Source: Sciurus carolinensis (taxonomy: Eukaryota > Chordata > Mammalia > Rodentia > Sciuridae). Taken from it: a stretch of DNA of 64,000 bases. This document shows, piece after piece, positions 35,615-47,370 of this stretch. The stretch is taken from positions 68,366,648 to 68,430,647 of the forward strand of contig NC_062228.1 in NCBI RefSeq assembly GCF_902686445.1, read 5' to 3'. Made by a program: the position numbers and the translations under genes. The stretch's first letter is position 1; the number at the start of each line of letters is the position of its first letter. Under the pieces are notes generated by a model that was given only the letters and a program-made list of their open reading frames with translations, was not told the origin of the DNA and ran no database searches.

Positions 35615-35955
35615 TGTTAGAGTGGTCTGAGGTAGCTGAATGGGGGCAGGGTATAAGGCAGCCCATGGGCAAAGAACAACCAATCAGAAGCTGATAGATA
35701 AACCCTAGTGGCATCTTACAACCACCCATCAATCAACAGAGTCCCCAGCCAACCCAAGGGGGACACAAAATCCTCAAGCCATCCCCCACCTATCCCAGAC
35801 TACAAAATGCTGCTCCATTGTAGGCTACAATGTGACTTCTCCAGCCCTTCACTCTGGTGACCTGGCAAATCTCACCCGAGAGCAGATCCCAATCAAGTTC
35901 TGTTCAGCCGCTTTTGCTCTGACACCTTTTGTGGCTACCAGCACCCGACCTCACA
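35615..35955 (+). repeat. 3' LTR of the class I ERV
   Basis: The end at CTCACA (35955) is fixed by alignment to the 5' LTR end before the primer site. The start at TGTTAGAGTGG (35615) is a guess based on the TG...CA rule, giving 341 bp. A CCAATCAG box is present near 35683. 35956-36199 beyond it faintly resembles MaLR-type LTR sequence. Confidence 0.55.
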
Positions 35956-36885
35956 CTGATCCCTGATAGGGATTAACTGAGTGGTATCAGAGGTGGGGAA
36001 GGTGGCTGGAGGAGGTGAGCATCAGGGTTGTGCCTTTGGGTACTCACATCTCGCAAGTGAAGTCTCTCTCTGCTTTTTGATCACCATGTGAATTGTTTCC
36101 CTCTGTCACATTCTTCCTCCATGATGCTCAGCCTCACCTCAAGCCCCAAGGAATGGAGCTGCCCTTGGGTGGACTAAGGCCCCTGAATCCATGAATCCTC
36201 CTCTGCAATTGTGCTGGTTGTGTCCTTTATTCATATATGTAGAACTGTCTGTTTCATGCTATTTTTCTTTTCTGACCCCCTCCCATCCCTTTTTCCTCTA
36301 CATCATCCAAAGTTCCTTCATTCTTCTCTTCCTCCCACCACCCCCCATCTATATATATTTTCATGCACTTATTAGAGAAAACATTTGGTCTTTGGTTTTT
36401 TTGGCCTTGGCCTATTTCACGTAGCATAATATTTTCCAACTTCATGCACTTACCAGCAAACACCATAATTTTACTCTTCTTTTTGACTCAGTAATATTCC
36501 ATTGTGTATATATATTACGGTTTCTTTATCCTTTCTACAATTGAAGGGCATCTAGGTTGGTTCCACAATCTACCTATTGTGAATTGAGCTGCTATGAACA
36601 TTCATGTGGCTGCATCACTGTAGTATACTGATTTTAAGTCCTTTGGGTATAAACCAAGGAGTGGGATAGCTCGGTCAAATGGTGGGTCCATTCCTAGCTT
36701 TCAGAGAAAACTCCATATTGCTTTTCAGAGTGGCTGTACCAATTTGTAACTCCACCAGCAATGTATGAGTGTGTCTTTTTCCCCACATGCATGTGAACAC
36801 TTATTATTGCTTGTGTTCCTGTTAACAGCCATTCTACCTGGAGTTAGATGAAATCTTAGGGTAGTTTTAATTTACATTTATCTAA

Positions 36886-39050
36886 TTACCAGGGATGCTG
36901 AGCACTTTTTTGTATATTTGTTGATTGCCTGTATATCTTCTTCTGTGATGTGTCTACCCAGTTCCTTAGCCATTTATTGAATGGGTTCTTTCTATTTGGG
37001 ATGTAAAGTTTTTCAAGTTCTTTATAAACTTTGGAGATGAGTTCTCTCTCTGAAGTGTGTGTGGAAAAGATATTCTCCCACTCTGTAGGCTCTCTTTTCA
37101 CATTACTGTTTCTTGTGCTGAGGAAAACCTTTTTCATTTGAATCTATCCCATTTATTGATTCTTGCTTTTATTCCTTGTGATATGGGAGTCTTGTTAAGG
37201 AAGTCTGGTCCTAAGCCAACATGATGGAGATTCTGGCCTACTTCTTATGTTTGGTGAAGGATCTCCAATATAATTCCCAGATCCTTGATTCATTTTGAGA
37301 TGAGTTTTGTACAGGGTGAGAGATAGGGGTTTAATTTCACTTTACTGCATATGTATTTCCAGTTTTCCTGTACCATTTGTTAAACATGTTATCTTTTCTC
37401 CATTGTAAGTTTGTGCCACCTTTGTCTAGTATGAGGTTACTGTACTTGTGTGAGTATGTCTCTTTGTCTTCTATCCTGTACCAGTGGAGTATCTGTCTAT
37501 TTTGATGTCAATACCATGCCATTTTTGTTACTATTGCCCTAGAGTAGAGTTTAAGGTCTGGTATTGTGATACCTCCTGCATCACTCTTCCTGCCCAGGAT
37601 TGCTTTGACTATTCTGGGTCTTTTGTTCATCGAGATGAATTTCATGATTGTTTTTTCTGTTTCTATGACAAATGTCATAGGGATTTTAATTAGAATTGTG
37701 TAAACTCTGTATAGCACATTTGGAAGTATGGCCATTTTGATAATATTAATTCTGCCTACCCAAGACATGTGAGATCTGTCCATCTTCTATGGTTTTTATC
37801 CATTTATTTCTTCAATGTTTTGAAGTTTTCATTGTAGAGATGTTTGACCTCTTTGGTTAGACTGATTCCCAAGTATTTTTTTTTTGAGGCTATTGCAAAT
37901 GGAGTTGTTTTCCTCATTTCCCTTCCAGATGTTTCATCACTTATATATAATAATGCTTTAGATTTATGCATGTTGATTTTATAACCTGCTATTTTGCTGA
38001 ATTCATTGATGAGGTCTAGAAGTTTTCTGGAGAAGTTTTTTTGATCCTCTTAATAGAGAAACATGTCATCAGCAAATAGTGACTGTTTAAGTTCCTGTTT
38101 TCTTATTTGTATCCCTTTAATTTCTTTAGTCTGTCTAATTGCTCTGGCTAGTACTTCAAGTACGATGTTGAATAGAAATGGTGAAAGAGGGCATCAGCTT
38201 TGTTCCCATTTTTAAAGGGAATGGTTTCAGTTTTTCTCCAGTAAGAATGATGTTGGCCATGGGCTTAGCATAAATAGCCTTTACAATATTCAGGTATGTT
38301 CCTACTATTCCTATTTTTTCTAGTGTTTTGAGCATGAAGGAGTATTGTATTTTGTCAAACACTTTTTCTGCATCAATTGAAATAACCGTATGATTCTTAT
38401 CCTTAAGTCTATTGACATGATGGATTATGTTTATTGATTTATGGGATTTGGAACCAACCTTGCACTCCTGGGATGAACCCCACTTGACCATGTTGTACAA
38501 TTTTCTTAATATGTTTTTTGGATACAGTTTGCCAGTTTTTTGTTTTGAATCATTGCATCTATATTCATCAAGGATATTGGTCTAAAATTTTCTTTCCCTG
38601 AAGTGTCGTTGCCTAGTTTGGGCATGAGGGTGATATTAACTTCATAGAATGAGTTTGGTAGGGTTCCCTCCTTTTCTATTTCCTGGAATACTTTGAGAAT
38701 TATTGGAATGAGTTCTTCTTTGAAGGTCTTGTAGAACTCGGCTGAGAATCCATGTGGTCCTGGGCTTTTCTTGGATGGTAGGTTTTTAATGGCTTATTCT
38801 ATTTCATTGCTTCATATTGATCTGTTTAAATTGTTTAGGTCCTCCTGCTTCAGTTCAGGAGGAACATCTGTGTCTAGAAATTTGTCAATGCCTTGGTATT
38901 TTCTATTTCGCTGGCATATGCATATTCAAAGTAGCTTCTCATCATGTTATGTATTTCAGTGGTGTCTGTTATGATGTTTCCTTTATCATCACAAATTTTA
39001 GTAATTTGGATTTTCTTTCTCCTTCTCTTTGTTAGTGTCTAAGAGTTTGT
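36886..39050 (-). pseudogene. L1 ORF2 reverse-transcriptase and C-terminal remnant
   Basis: Broken open pieces include a block like [14 protein letters not shown] with [13 protein letters not shown] (38500-38156), [20 protein letters not shown] (37783-37508) and EPTEWENIFSTHTSERELIS (37137-36886). The RT active-site region lies near 38065-38075. There are many stops and indels. Confidence 0.85.
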
Positions 39051-39064
39051 CTAATTTGTTTACT

Positions 39065-39830
39065 GAGAAATCTGCCAATATCCATATTGTTTTCCCTCTA
39101 TATGTAATCTGATGCCTTACTCTTGCAGCCTTCAAAATCCTTTATTTATTTTATATGTTATTCCTTTTCATTTAAAATATGTCTTGGTGTGAATCCGTTG
39201 TGATTTTGTGCATTTGGTGTTCTATAAGAATCTTGTATTTGATTTTCCATTTCATTCTACAGGCTTGGGAAATTTTCTGATATTATTTCATTGAATACAT
39301 TGTTCATTCCTTTGATTTGTATCTCTGTGCCTTCCTCAATCCCAATAATTCTTAAATTTGGTCTTTTCATGATCTCCCATAGTTCTTGGAGATTCTGTTC
39401 ATGATTTCTTACCATCTACTCTGTTTAGGCAACTTTATTTTCAAGATTAAATATTTTGTCTTCATTGTTTGAGGTTCTGTCTTCCAAGTGGTCTAGACTT
39501 TTGGTGATGCTCTCCATTGAGTTTTTTATTTAGTTTATTCTTTTCTTCATTTCAAGGATTTCCATTTGGTTTTTTTTTTTTTGAGAATCTGTATCTCTTT
39601 GTTGAAATGATGTTCTGCTTCCTTCAGTTGCTCTTTCAACTGCTTATTAGTATTATCATTCATTACCTACATTTTATCTCTTATCTCATCTTTTGCTTCA
39701 CAAATCATCTTAATCATGTATAATCTGAAGTCCTTTTCTCACATTTCTTCTACCATACTGTCATTGGATTCCATTAATACAGAATCTAGATTTTTTTGGA
39801 TCATTTTCTTCCCTTGTTTTCTTCATGTTA
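39065..39830 (-). pseudogene. L1 ORF1 remnant
   Basis: The plus strand parallels 12880-13630 of the other L1 closely (for example CATTTCATTCTACAGGCTTGG and CTTGGAGATTCTGTTCATGA), so this is ORF1 on the minus strand. Several in-frame stops and a frameshifting T-run near 39570-39582 make it non-coding. Confidence 0.8.
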
Positions 39831-40556
39831 TTCATGTATCTTCCCCTCCAGCAATGCAGATCTGGGGTATTGCAGTTTCCCCCATATAGGCTTATACTGA
39901 CCCTATAGGTTTCCAAAATCTTTTCTTTCAGGGGGAGACCAATAATAGCAGTGCCCAGATCAGAAAGTATGCAACCCTAAACCAAATAACCTCTATGAGG
40001 ACATTAACAATATTGTCATAATAGACAGAATGAGTTCAATTATTATCTTCATTATAACAAATAGATTTGCAATACGGTCTGCAGATTCTAATGGAGGACA
40101 AATAGGATGCGGAAGGGTGTAGGAAGTAGCTGTTAATAGGATAAGAAAAGAATATATAGAAGTTCTAGATCATAGATAGAGTGAGAGTGTAATCAAAAGA
40201 AGTTGGTTGTTAGCATGGGAAAAGGGAGAAAGAGACTCTGAGGGAGCAGGTAAACAAAAGGAAAAGAGAGTGAGAAAAGCAAAGAAATAAAACTAAAAAT
40301 TTTCAATAAGGAGAAAAAAGAAAATCTACACTATAACAGTCATATAGTACTCAAACCTCCCAGACTTAAGTAGCCTTATGTATGAGAGGTACCTGACAAT
40401 GAGCTTCAAGTCTCCAGCAGGCATCTCAGGATGGGATTTGCCCCACCTAAAGATAGGAGTTACAGCATCCAGGATTATCCAATATGACCACTCTGGCTTC
40501 CAAATGTGTTGACAAATGGGGAGCTACAGCTTGGGGTACGGACATGGCTGGCTGGA

Positions 40557-40797
40557 GGTCCTGGATGTGGGGTGTGGTTGGTCAGTCAGGGGTCCTGGAG
40601 ATGGGGTGTGTTTGGTGTGTTTGTGGGATCCTGGAGGTAGGGTGTAATCAGTCGGTCTGGGGGTTCTGGTGATAGGGTGCATCAGTTGGTCTGGGGGTCC
40701 AGGTGGCAGGGAGGAGTCAGTCAATGTGAGGGTCCTGGAGGCTGGGAGTGATTGGTCAGGCAAGGTATCCTGGAGATGGGGCTCAGTCAGTTCAGCC
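40557..40797 (-). repeat. Seven tandem 34-36-bp units inside the L1 5' UTR
   Basis: Units beginning GGTCCTGGAGGTGGGG start at 40557, 40591, about 40627, 40662, 40696, 40731 and about 40764. They lie between the L1 5' start near 41240 and ORF1, so they are part of the 5' UTR. Tandem monomers in the 5' UTR carry promoter function in some rodent L1 families; whether these do is unknown. Confidence 0.8.
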
Positions 40798-41240
40798 ATG
40801 GGTCCTATGGGGCCTGGATGTTGTCTCAAAATGGTGGCAGCCACATGTAACCAAACCTGCGGGTACTGTGACAGTGAACTTCCAGGTAACAGTAGGCAGC
40901 TCATGCTCCACTGGCAGTCTCTCCTTAGTTTGTTGACTGTTGTACAATGATCAGGAGGTGAACCTCAGGTGGTGCGTGATGGGTAGGTGAAAGGCAGGTG
41001 ATGGACAGGAAAGAGGCAGGCAAATGGTAGATGATAGGTGCCTGACAATGAGCAATTCACATTCAAAAATGTGTCATTATGCTGGAAGACCGCAGGTGAT
41101 CACAGTAGACAAATCGAGTAAACAGCCCGAGATCGATAAACAGCAAGAACTGCCTTACCAAGAAACAGACCCTCTGCTTGAAACCCGAGTTATGGAGTGA
41201 CAAGGAATGCAGTCTCCCTGTAGTCCACTATCTTGTATAT

Positions 41241-42449
41241 CCTGACTCAGATTCTTAACCACACACATGACTCCACTGGGCTATGTTGGCTTTGCCACTG
41301 ATGTAGAAATGAAAGAAAAAGTCCCATCTGACTGCAGTCCCTCCCCACCACTGTGTGCCTTCCTGTGTTGAATACCCACCATTTGATGTGCACCTTTGGG
41401 TGGCAGGTGGTGTTACCACTTCCCGTTGACCCATGGTGACCCTGGCATGGATCTTCAATGAGGATCATGTGCACCCAGAAGAAAGAGCCCCCAGCAGATC
41501 AACAGTCTGCTGCCATTTTATTGGCACCACCAAGATATCTGAGAACACATCTCTTCAACCTCAGAGAGGGTCTCTGGGACATTGCTCATATGCTCAGCAT
41601 GATGCTCGTAAGGATGGAGACATGGTCAAAAACCAAGGTACCTGCTATATGGATCAAGTGGAGAAAGAGAAGCCACTGTTCCCAGGTCCAGCTGCAGGCC
41701 ACCTAGACAGGTGTATGGTTTCAGGGAGTCCACAGACAGAAAAAAGGCAATGTTCCTCTGGGGACATTTCTTACTGTTGGGTAAAGCAAAGGCTAAAACA
41801 CTAAAAAGTTGGGTGAGAAGCAGAGAAGATACACATTCAAGAGCCCTGTCATTTTCTGTGGCAGGAAAAGAACTGGAGAAGCTAAAAACCTTGCCGCCAG
41901 CTGAGACTATGCCACCAAGTCTGCCTGTCCCAGCTCTTTCAGCTCTACCTCTCTGTCTCCAGGGAAGAACACAAGGAGATTGAGGTCCCTATCCTCGGAG
42001 GGCAACAGGGTCACTGTGCAATATTTAACTTGTCAAGATGGAATTGACAGCAAACATGTTGTAAACTTTTAGGCCTTGTGAACAGAAAAGTCAATGTGAT
42101 AGTAGGAAGAGCCTATGAGTGTGGTGTAAAGTTCAGAATTACTGTACCTAAAATACCCCTCCAGTTGTCAAATAGATGGATGTCACCTTGAGGGAGAACT
42201 TTGGGGGGCAACCCACACACAAGAGGTCATAACTCATATTGCTTAATAACTGTGGAGATAGGTGTTCAGGATGCATCCCAGTCTTGCTGCCCATAAGGGA
42301 TGCTCTGTGTGGGTAGATACACAGCATGTATTGTGCAAAATCTCTAGGAGTGTAGTTGTTAAATGTTCTCACCACAAACAAATAGGACAGTCATGTGAGG
42401 TGACGGGTATGCTCATTAGTTTGAATTGATTTATTTCACAATAGCTCTG
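41241..42449. other. Unrecognised non-coding stretch
   Basis: No gene or nameable repeat is seen. Short open frames have no protein character. Confidence 0.45.
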
Positions 42450-42778
42450 TGTGGCAATTTTCTGTCACTGTAGCAAACACCTGACCTGTTCACCTTCAGA
42501 GAGAAAAGGTTTAGTTTGGCTCGTGGTTGTACAGGTTTAAGTCCCTGGCTACTTGGTCCCTTTGCTTTTGGGCCTGTGAAAAGATGAAGCTGCAAGTCCA
42601 TGAGAGCTTGCTGCCCAGAAGAAATGAGAGAGGAAGAGTACTGGGGTCCCCATCCCTTCAAGGACAGACCCTGAACTCAACCTTTCTGCTTACAGATTCA
42701 AACCCCCTAACAGAACCCTGCTGGACAACAGGTCTTACCACGTGTCCTGGGGGGACATTCCAGTTCCAAACTATAGAT
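42450..42778 (+). mobile_element. URR1-like non-autonomous hAT-type DNA element
   Basis: The order TGTCACTGTAGCAAACACCT, then AGGTTTAGTTTGGCTCGTGG, then GGACATTCCAGTTCCAAACT matches my memory of the rodent URR1 repeat. Ends and target-site duplication were not resolved. Confidence 0.45.
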
Positions 42779-43708
42779 GCATACGCATATCTAAATCTCA
42801 TTGTGAACCACAGATATGTATAATCTGTCGATTAAAATAATAAATACTTCAGTCTATGTAGATTTCAAATAAGGGAATTTAGAAATGAGGGGAGAATAGT
42901 AGAAGAATGCTCTTTTCCTTATAAACATAGTGCGGGTTGACTTTTTAGTCTTTGCATAACTATTCTTGAGTTAAAAATAAAGATGAAGAAGTTGAGACTC
43001 ACTCAGCACTAAAAGGGATGAATTCTTGAAATTCACATTTTTGGGAAATAATCTCTAAGAATAAGAACAGCCAGGCACAAAACTTTCCTGAGTAATGTAC
43101 AAGTCACTTTCATGTCTATGACTTGACCTTTTAAAAAGTCTTCTGATCCAGCCCATGAGTTGGGTCACTGTGCCTGGAGCCCAGCTTTCACATGCAGGCA
43201 GGTGATCCATGGGACCTGCCCACCTGACAGATTCCTCTCCTGTTCTCACTCATGGAGGAATTGAAGCCCCATCCCTACAGCATGAAACCTCAAGGAGTAG
43301 CCAAACTAGGCAGCCATCAATGGTTGATCTCCCTGAGCCACTTCCCAGGGAAACTCTGATTAAAACCTTTCCCTGAGACCTTTTGCCTCTTCTTACTCTG
43401 ACTCCTGAACAAATCTGATGTTTCCCCCATCACCCTTTGTATGTGGCTTGTCCCATTCACTCAGGGAACAATTAAAAACTCCCTTCAATAGTATAATTTC
43501 CCTATTTCATCACTCAGTCACCTTTGTGAGTATAAATGAGACAAATCATTATTTTATATGAATTTCTAGAACTACCAAAATATAACCTGTGTTTTTTTAA
43601 AAAAAATCAGAACGGTTATTGTTTCTGAGGGGGAAACCTACTGCAGATGCACAAGACAATTTCCCTGAACTGTGGACTTCTGTGCCCTACGCAGGCTATT
43701 AGGGTAAC
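42779..43708. other. Unrecognised non-coding stretch
   Basis: Mostly AT-rich. No gene or nameable repeat is seen. Confidence 0.45.
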
Positions 43709-44764
43709 TGTTGCAAATATCCATGAAAGACAAATGTCTGAGTTCAAGAAAGGTTTATTGACAGAGAGAGTCTACCATGCTGCCCATCTGCAACTACCGT
43801 CTAAACTATATAGTCATGTACAATAGAGTAGTTTAAAAATAACAACTCTGGCCCTGTGACTGTTACTTGACATCTTTCCTGTGGTTCTGGTTATTGGGAC
43901 TCTTTGTGGGTGGACCTGCTGGGAAGTTTATGCCTGGGTGGGCAGGTGGTGATTTTCAAAATGGAGTTATTTTGGCCTAAAGTCCTAACATTCTGACCTT
44001 TTGTCTTATAATACTAAGGGATGTTGTTTGTTCTGACTTCTTGGAGCTGAACAGGGAGGAAGAGGATTCTAGGCCTAAACTTTGGGGAGGGGGCTGTATT
44101 AACTCACAAAAAGATGGTTTACAGTCTCATTAGTGAGTGCCTCTACTCAATCTTGAAAAAAATATTTTGGGTAATTTACCAGAGAAGGTCATATTAAAAT
44201 ATGTATGCAGAGGGCCCATCTATGGGAGCAGCCAGGGTAGGGTCTGGCCCAAAAGGTTCCTGAGGGGTGACTGTTGTCATTCCCAGTGGTGTTTCTCAAT
44301 GTACTCCCAGAGTTCAGTTACTTTTCCTTGGACTATTCTGGATTAGTTGGTGAAGTAACCGCATTCCTCTACTAAAAAGACAAAAGCACCTCTCTTCTCT
44401 GCTGTTGTTCAGCAGTGGTTCCCCTATTTTGGAGAACTACATTGGCTAAGGAGGTGACTTGAATATGAAGAGATTCTAGGAAATATGTCATAGGGGCAAA
44501 GGGGGTATGTGCAGTAGACCATCAGGGGCTAGTTGTATCAGTTAAAACTTTAACTTAGAAGATTGGTTGTCAAAAATGTTGAAAATCATTGTTCTTATTA
44601 TGGGATCCATTGTTTCCCAGAGTTTCAGTATTTACTGTGCCTCCATTTAGGGCTCATTTACGATGGGGGAAGTTCTATAATTAAGGCCCATTGCTATTAG
44701 GGAAGGGTGCGCTGGGAGAGGTTTAATGTTTGACTGATTTCCCCTCCCTCCTCCTGAGCCACAC
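43709..44764 (-). repeat. LTR of a minus-strand ERV
   Basis: The plus strand begins TGTTGC (43709) and ends GAGCCACA (44764), so the minus strand starts TGTGGC and ends GCAACA. A minus-strand AATAAA is present as TTTATT at about 43755. The adjacent CTGTCTCTCCACTTTTCTTG at 44765 on would be a purine-rich tract on the minus strand. Its U3 half resembles 29680-30130. Limits are by eye. Confidence 0.55.
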
Positions 44765-45726
44765 TGTCTCTCCACTTTTCTTGGGGAGCTGTATTTTAGG
44801 AATATTGCTTTTTTATAATCCTTCATTCCAGACTCTGAAAGGGGAGGGAGAATTGGGGTGCTGATTCAGGCCTGGCTGCTTTCAGTTCATAACGGTTGAA
44901 GGAAAGGGAACCTCCCTTCAGAGTTCTAGAATAGGGCATGGAGTTCCCAGTGGGGAATGATGTATGGGGAAGAGCTTTGAGGTCATCATAATTGGAGCTC
45001 CCCTTTGTGATCTCGGTGGGTTAGGAGGTGAGCAGGATAATAGCATATGTGTGTCCCAGGAGGCAGCTGGGACCGAGAAGGTGAGCTTATAAAGACATTG
45101 TTCCTATACAGAATTGAAAATAGGCAGGGTAAAAGTTATAAGTACAGTTAAATCAGGTGATTATAAGAAAGGTGAAGATTAATTCATTTGCCAATACTAA
45201 GTGAAAAATTTCAGCAGGTAATGCAGTTGGGATCCTATTGTTCTTAGTTAGTCATGGTCCTCACTCAAATATAGGGATTACTCTCCATGATTTCAGGAGG
45301 GTGGGTCCTTTGGACCATAGCAAGCATGATTAACCTTGGAATCATATTTTCCTGGTGTTTTAATCATTTCCATCCTGCTTGACAAGTTATGCAAAATAAG
45401 AACTGAAAAATTTAATTGGGGTCCAGCTATAAGAGTTAAGGGGAGAGTAATAAAGAGGCAAGCACACAGGATGGCAAAGAACAATAGTGGTTGCTCATAG
45501 GAAAGGCAGTTCAGTTTATCATCTATTCCAGGGTCATATCAAGTTACCTAGGTTACACAGTACAGTTACCTTTGTGCATGTACAGATCATGTAAGTTGAT
45601 TGCTTCTCAAAGTACCAAAGGTTCTTTTAATAAGACAATGTCTCCAGGCCTCAAGGACAGAGGAGTCGCAGACCATCTCTATGCCATTCAAACAGAGCAC
45701 CTATTGTCCTGAGGAGTTTGCTCGAG

Positions 45727-46400
45727 TCAAAGGAATTTTGTTTCTTTGTACATTGACTGACCTGAAATCCCTACTAAGAAAAGAAATAAAATTAACAGTA
45801 GAGTTATAACTAGTAACCCAGCTACATGTGTAGAAAAGTATTTAAAAGGGTTAAGAGAAGAAATTCCTTCAGCTAAACTGCCCCAAACTTCTTCATTATT
45901 AAGAGTAGGCTCTTTTTCATGGGCCATGGCCAGAACCTGAGATTGTAATTTTAATACATTATACATTTTTACTCAGACAATAAAACATAGGTACTTAATA
46001 CACATGCTGTGAGATAAAATTACTTATGAAATAAAATGTTAAGATGGGTAACATTTTGAAACTTATATTGAAAATCACCATTTGAGATGTGAAGAGGCTT
46101 CCGAGTCAGATCTATTTCCATATTCCAGATCTTCCTAGATTTGTTTAATGTTGTCTCTCATCACTCCTGATTGGTTTACAAAGAAACAACTTTCTACCCT
46201 GATTTGTTGTAGGAAAACACATGGCAGGGAGTCTAATTGAGTTTGTAAAGTCAGTACCAAATCAATGACCTTTTGGATATCTGCAATAACCTGTGTTGAC
46301 TAATTTTATAGTAAATAGAGGTTCCTAAACCTGCTGCTTCTTTGTTAATCCTGGTGGATGTTTTTAGCCCAATGAGTAAGGGAATAATTTTTGGGGGGGT
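45727..46400 (-). pseudogene. ERV env transmembrane-subunit remnant
   Basis: On the minus strand a fusion-peptide-like start with EAAGLGTS (near 46335) is followed by FFVNQSG and MRDNIK pieces near 46170 in other frames, then an open 79-codon piece (45966-45727) with a strong membrane anchor (LLVITLLLILFLFLVGI). These are C-terminal env features of gamma/D-type ERVs. The frame is broken in many places. Confidence 0.6.
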
Positions 46401-46835
46401 CTTTCTGCATCTGGTGTGTTCTGTTATTGGAATGGGTAGGCTTTGGCTATCTGGTAAAGTGTCACTTTAAGGAGTAATTTTGGTAGGCAGGGATAAATGT
46501 GAGTCTCCTAAAGGAAAAATTCCTCAGAATTTGGGGACCTTCATGGCTGTAGGACTAACACAAGTATAGGTCTTAAGTTCCAATAAAGGAACTGTTGTAT
46601 TTCTTTTTAAATACATTTATGACTGTGTTTAGATTATAACTGTTTTTGCTAGGTGTTCAAGATCAAGCTGGTGAAGTTGACTTTGTTACTACCTGCCGTT
46701 AAGAGCCAGGTGAGTTCCCACAAGGGTCACTCTTGGGGAACTTGAGAGCAGCTTCTTACCTCTTGTAGTGCCATCTGCAATGTAGGGTCTCCTTCATGAT
46801 GTGGCTTCCCTTGGAAGCATCAGGGATGTCTCTCA

Positions 46836-46868
46836 TTTCCAATGGCCCTTCTCTTTGCAGCAGGTGCA
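46836..46868 (-). pseudogene. Gag nucleocapsid zinc-knuckle remnant
   Basis: The minus strand translates CTCCKEKGHWK and then a stop. The Cys-x2-Cys-x4-His pattern is that of a retroviral nucleocapsid knuckle; the last cysteine is lost. It lies in the reverse-complement match to 33910-34725. Confidence 0.65.
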
Positions 46869-47370
46869 CTGATTGTCTTTCTATTCTCCAGCAGTCTTAT
46901 AAATCTCCAGGAGAGGGAGGTCATGTGACCCAGAGTTGTAAAGTTCCTTAGAGAAGTTCTCACATTCCCTAGATCAGGCTGACTCAGAGGCAAAAGACAA
47001 ATACTGACTTCCTTGGCCCTTTTGTGTTAATCTAGATCTTAAACTTGATCTTAAACAAATCAAAGCAGTCTCACCAGTCTTAAAGGTACTGGGCTTCAAC
47101 TTCAAGGTCTATAACCTTACAGTTTTTTACCCTTTTATTTATCTGGAGGCTAGTACTGCAAGTTACCATTATGTACTACGTCCTGTAGGTGATGGCTTAT
47201 TATCTCAAGTTAACCTAGGTTGTGTGTTCTTGAAGCAATACCTCTGCAAAACATTAACAGGTGACAGTTTTACAAAGTGAAATTAGCAAGAATAAAATAT
47301 ACTCAGTTTGCATAATACCTATCTTGAATTTTGACTGATTTATACTTTATTCCCTATTTGAGATTACATC

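Larger units (their letters stand above)
30985..35955 (+). mobile_element. Class I (gamma-type) ERV remnant with tRNA-Phe-type primer site
   Basis: In order: truncated 5' LTR end, primer-binding site at 31167-31184, gag from 31540, a zinc-knuckle remnant at 34414-34446, an env transmembrane-subunit remnant at about 34863-35420, and a 3' LTR to 35955. The last bases of the two LTRs align (CTTTTGTGGCTA near 31135 and 35925). No protease, polymerase or integrase can be seen between the gag and env parts. The element is about 5 kb and contains a younger ID SINE in its 5' LTR. Confidence 0.8.
36200..41240 (-). mobile_element. L1 element with 5' end but lacking the endonuclease region
   Basis: On the minus strand a CAAGATAGTGGACTAC-type start (about 41240), a 5' UTR with tandem repeats, ORF1 remnants (about 39830-39065), the RT part of ORF2 (about 39050-37000), ORF2 C terminus and a polypurine-containing 3' UTR (to about 36200) follow in order. 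Comparison with the L1 at 9.3-14.2 kb shows ORF1 C-terminal sequence joined directly to early RT sequence near 39055-39070, so about 1.45 kb (inter-ORF gap plus endonuclease domain) is gone. Stops and frameshifts are numerous. Confidence 0.85.
44765..47370 (-). mobile_element. Interior of a minus-strand gamma-type ERV lacking pol
   Basis: Reading the minus strand, sequence homologous to the gag end and nucleocapsid of the element at 33.9-34.7 kb (47365-46550) is followed within a few hundred bases by env transmembrane sequence (about 46400-45720). No protease, polymerase or integrase is seen. Stops occur throughout. Confidence 0.6.

Noticed and set aside
35956..36199. MaLR-type LTR fragment
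   Set aside because: The pattern CACCATGTGA...CCTCCATGATG is suggestive, but ends and flanking motifs could not be established.
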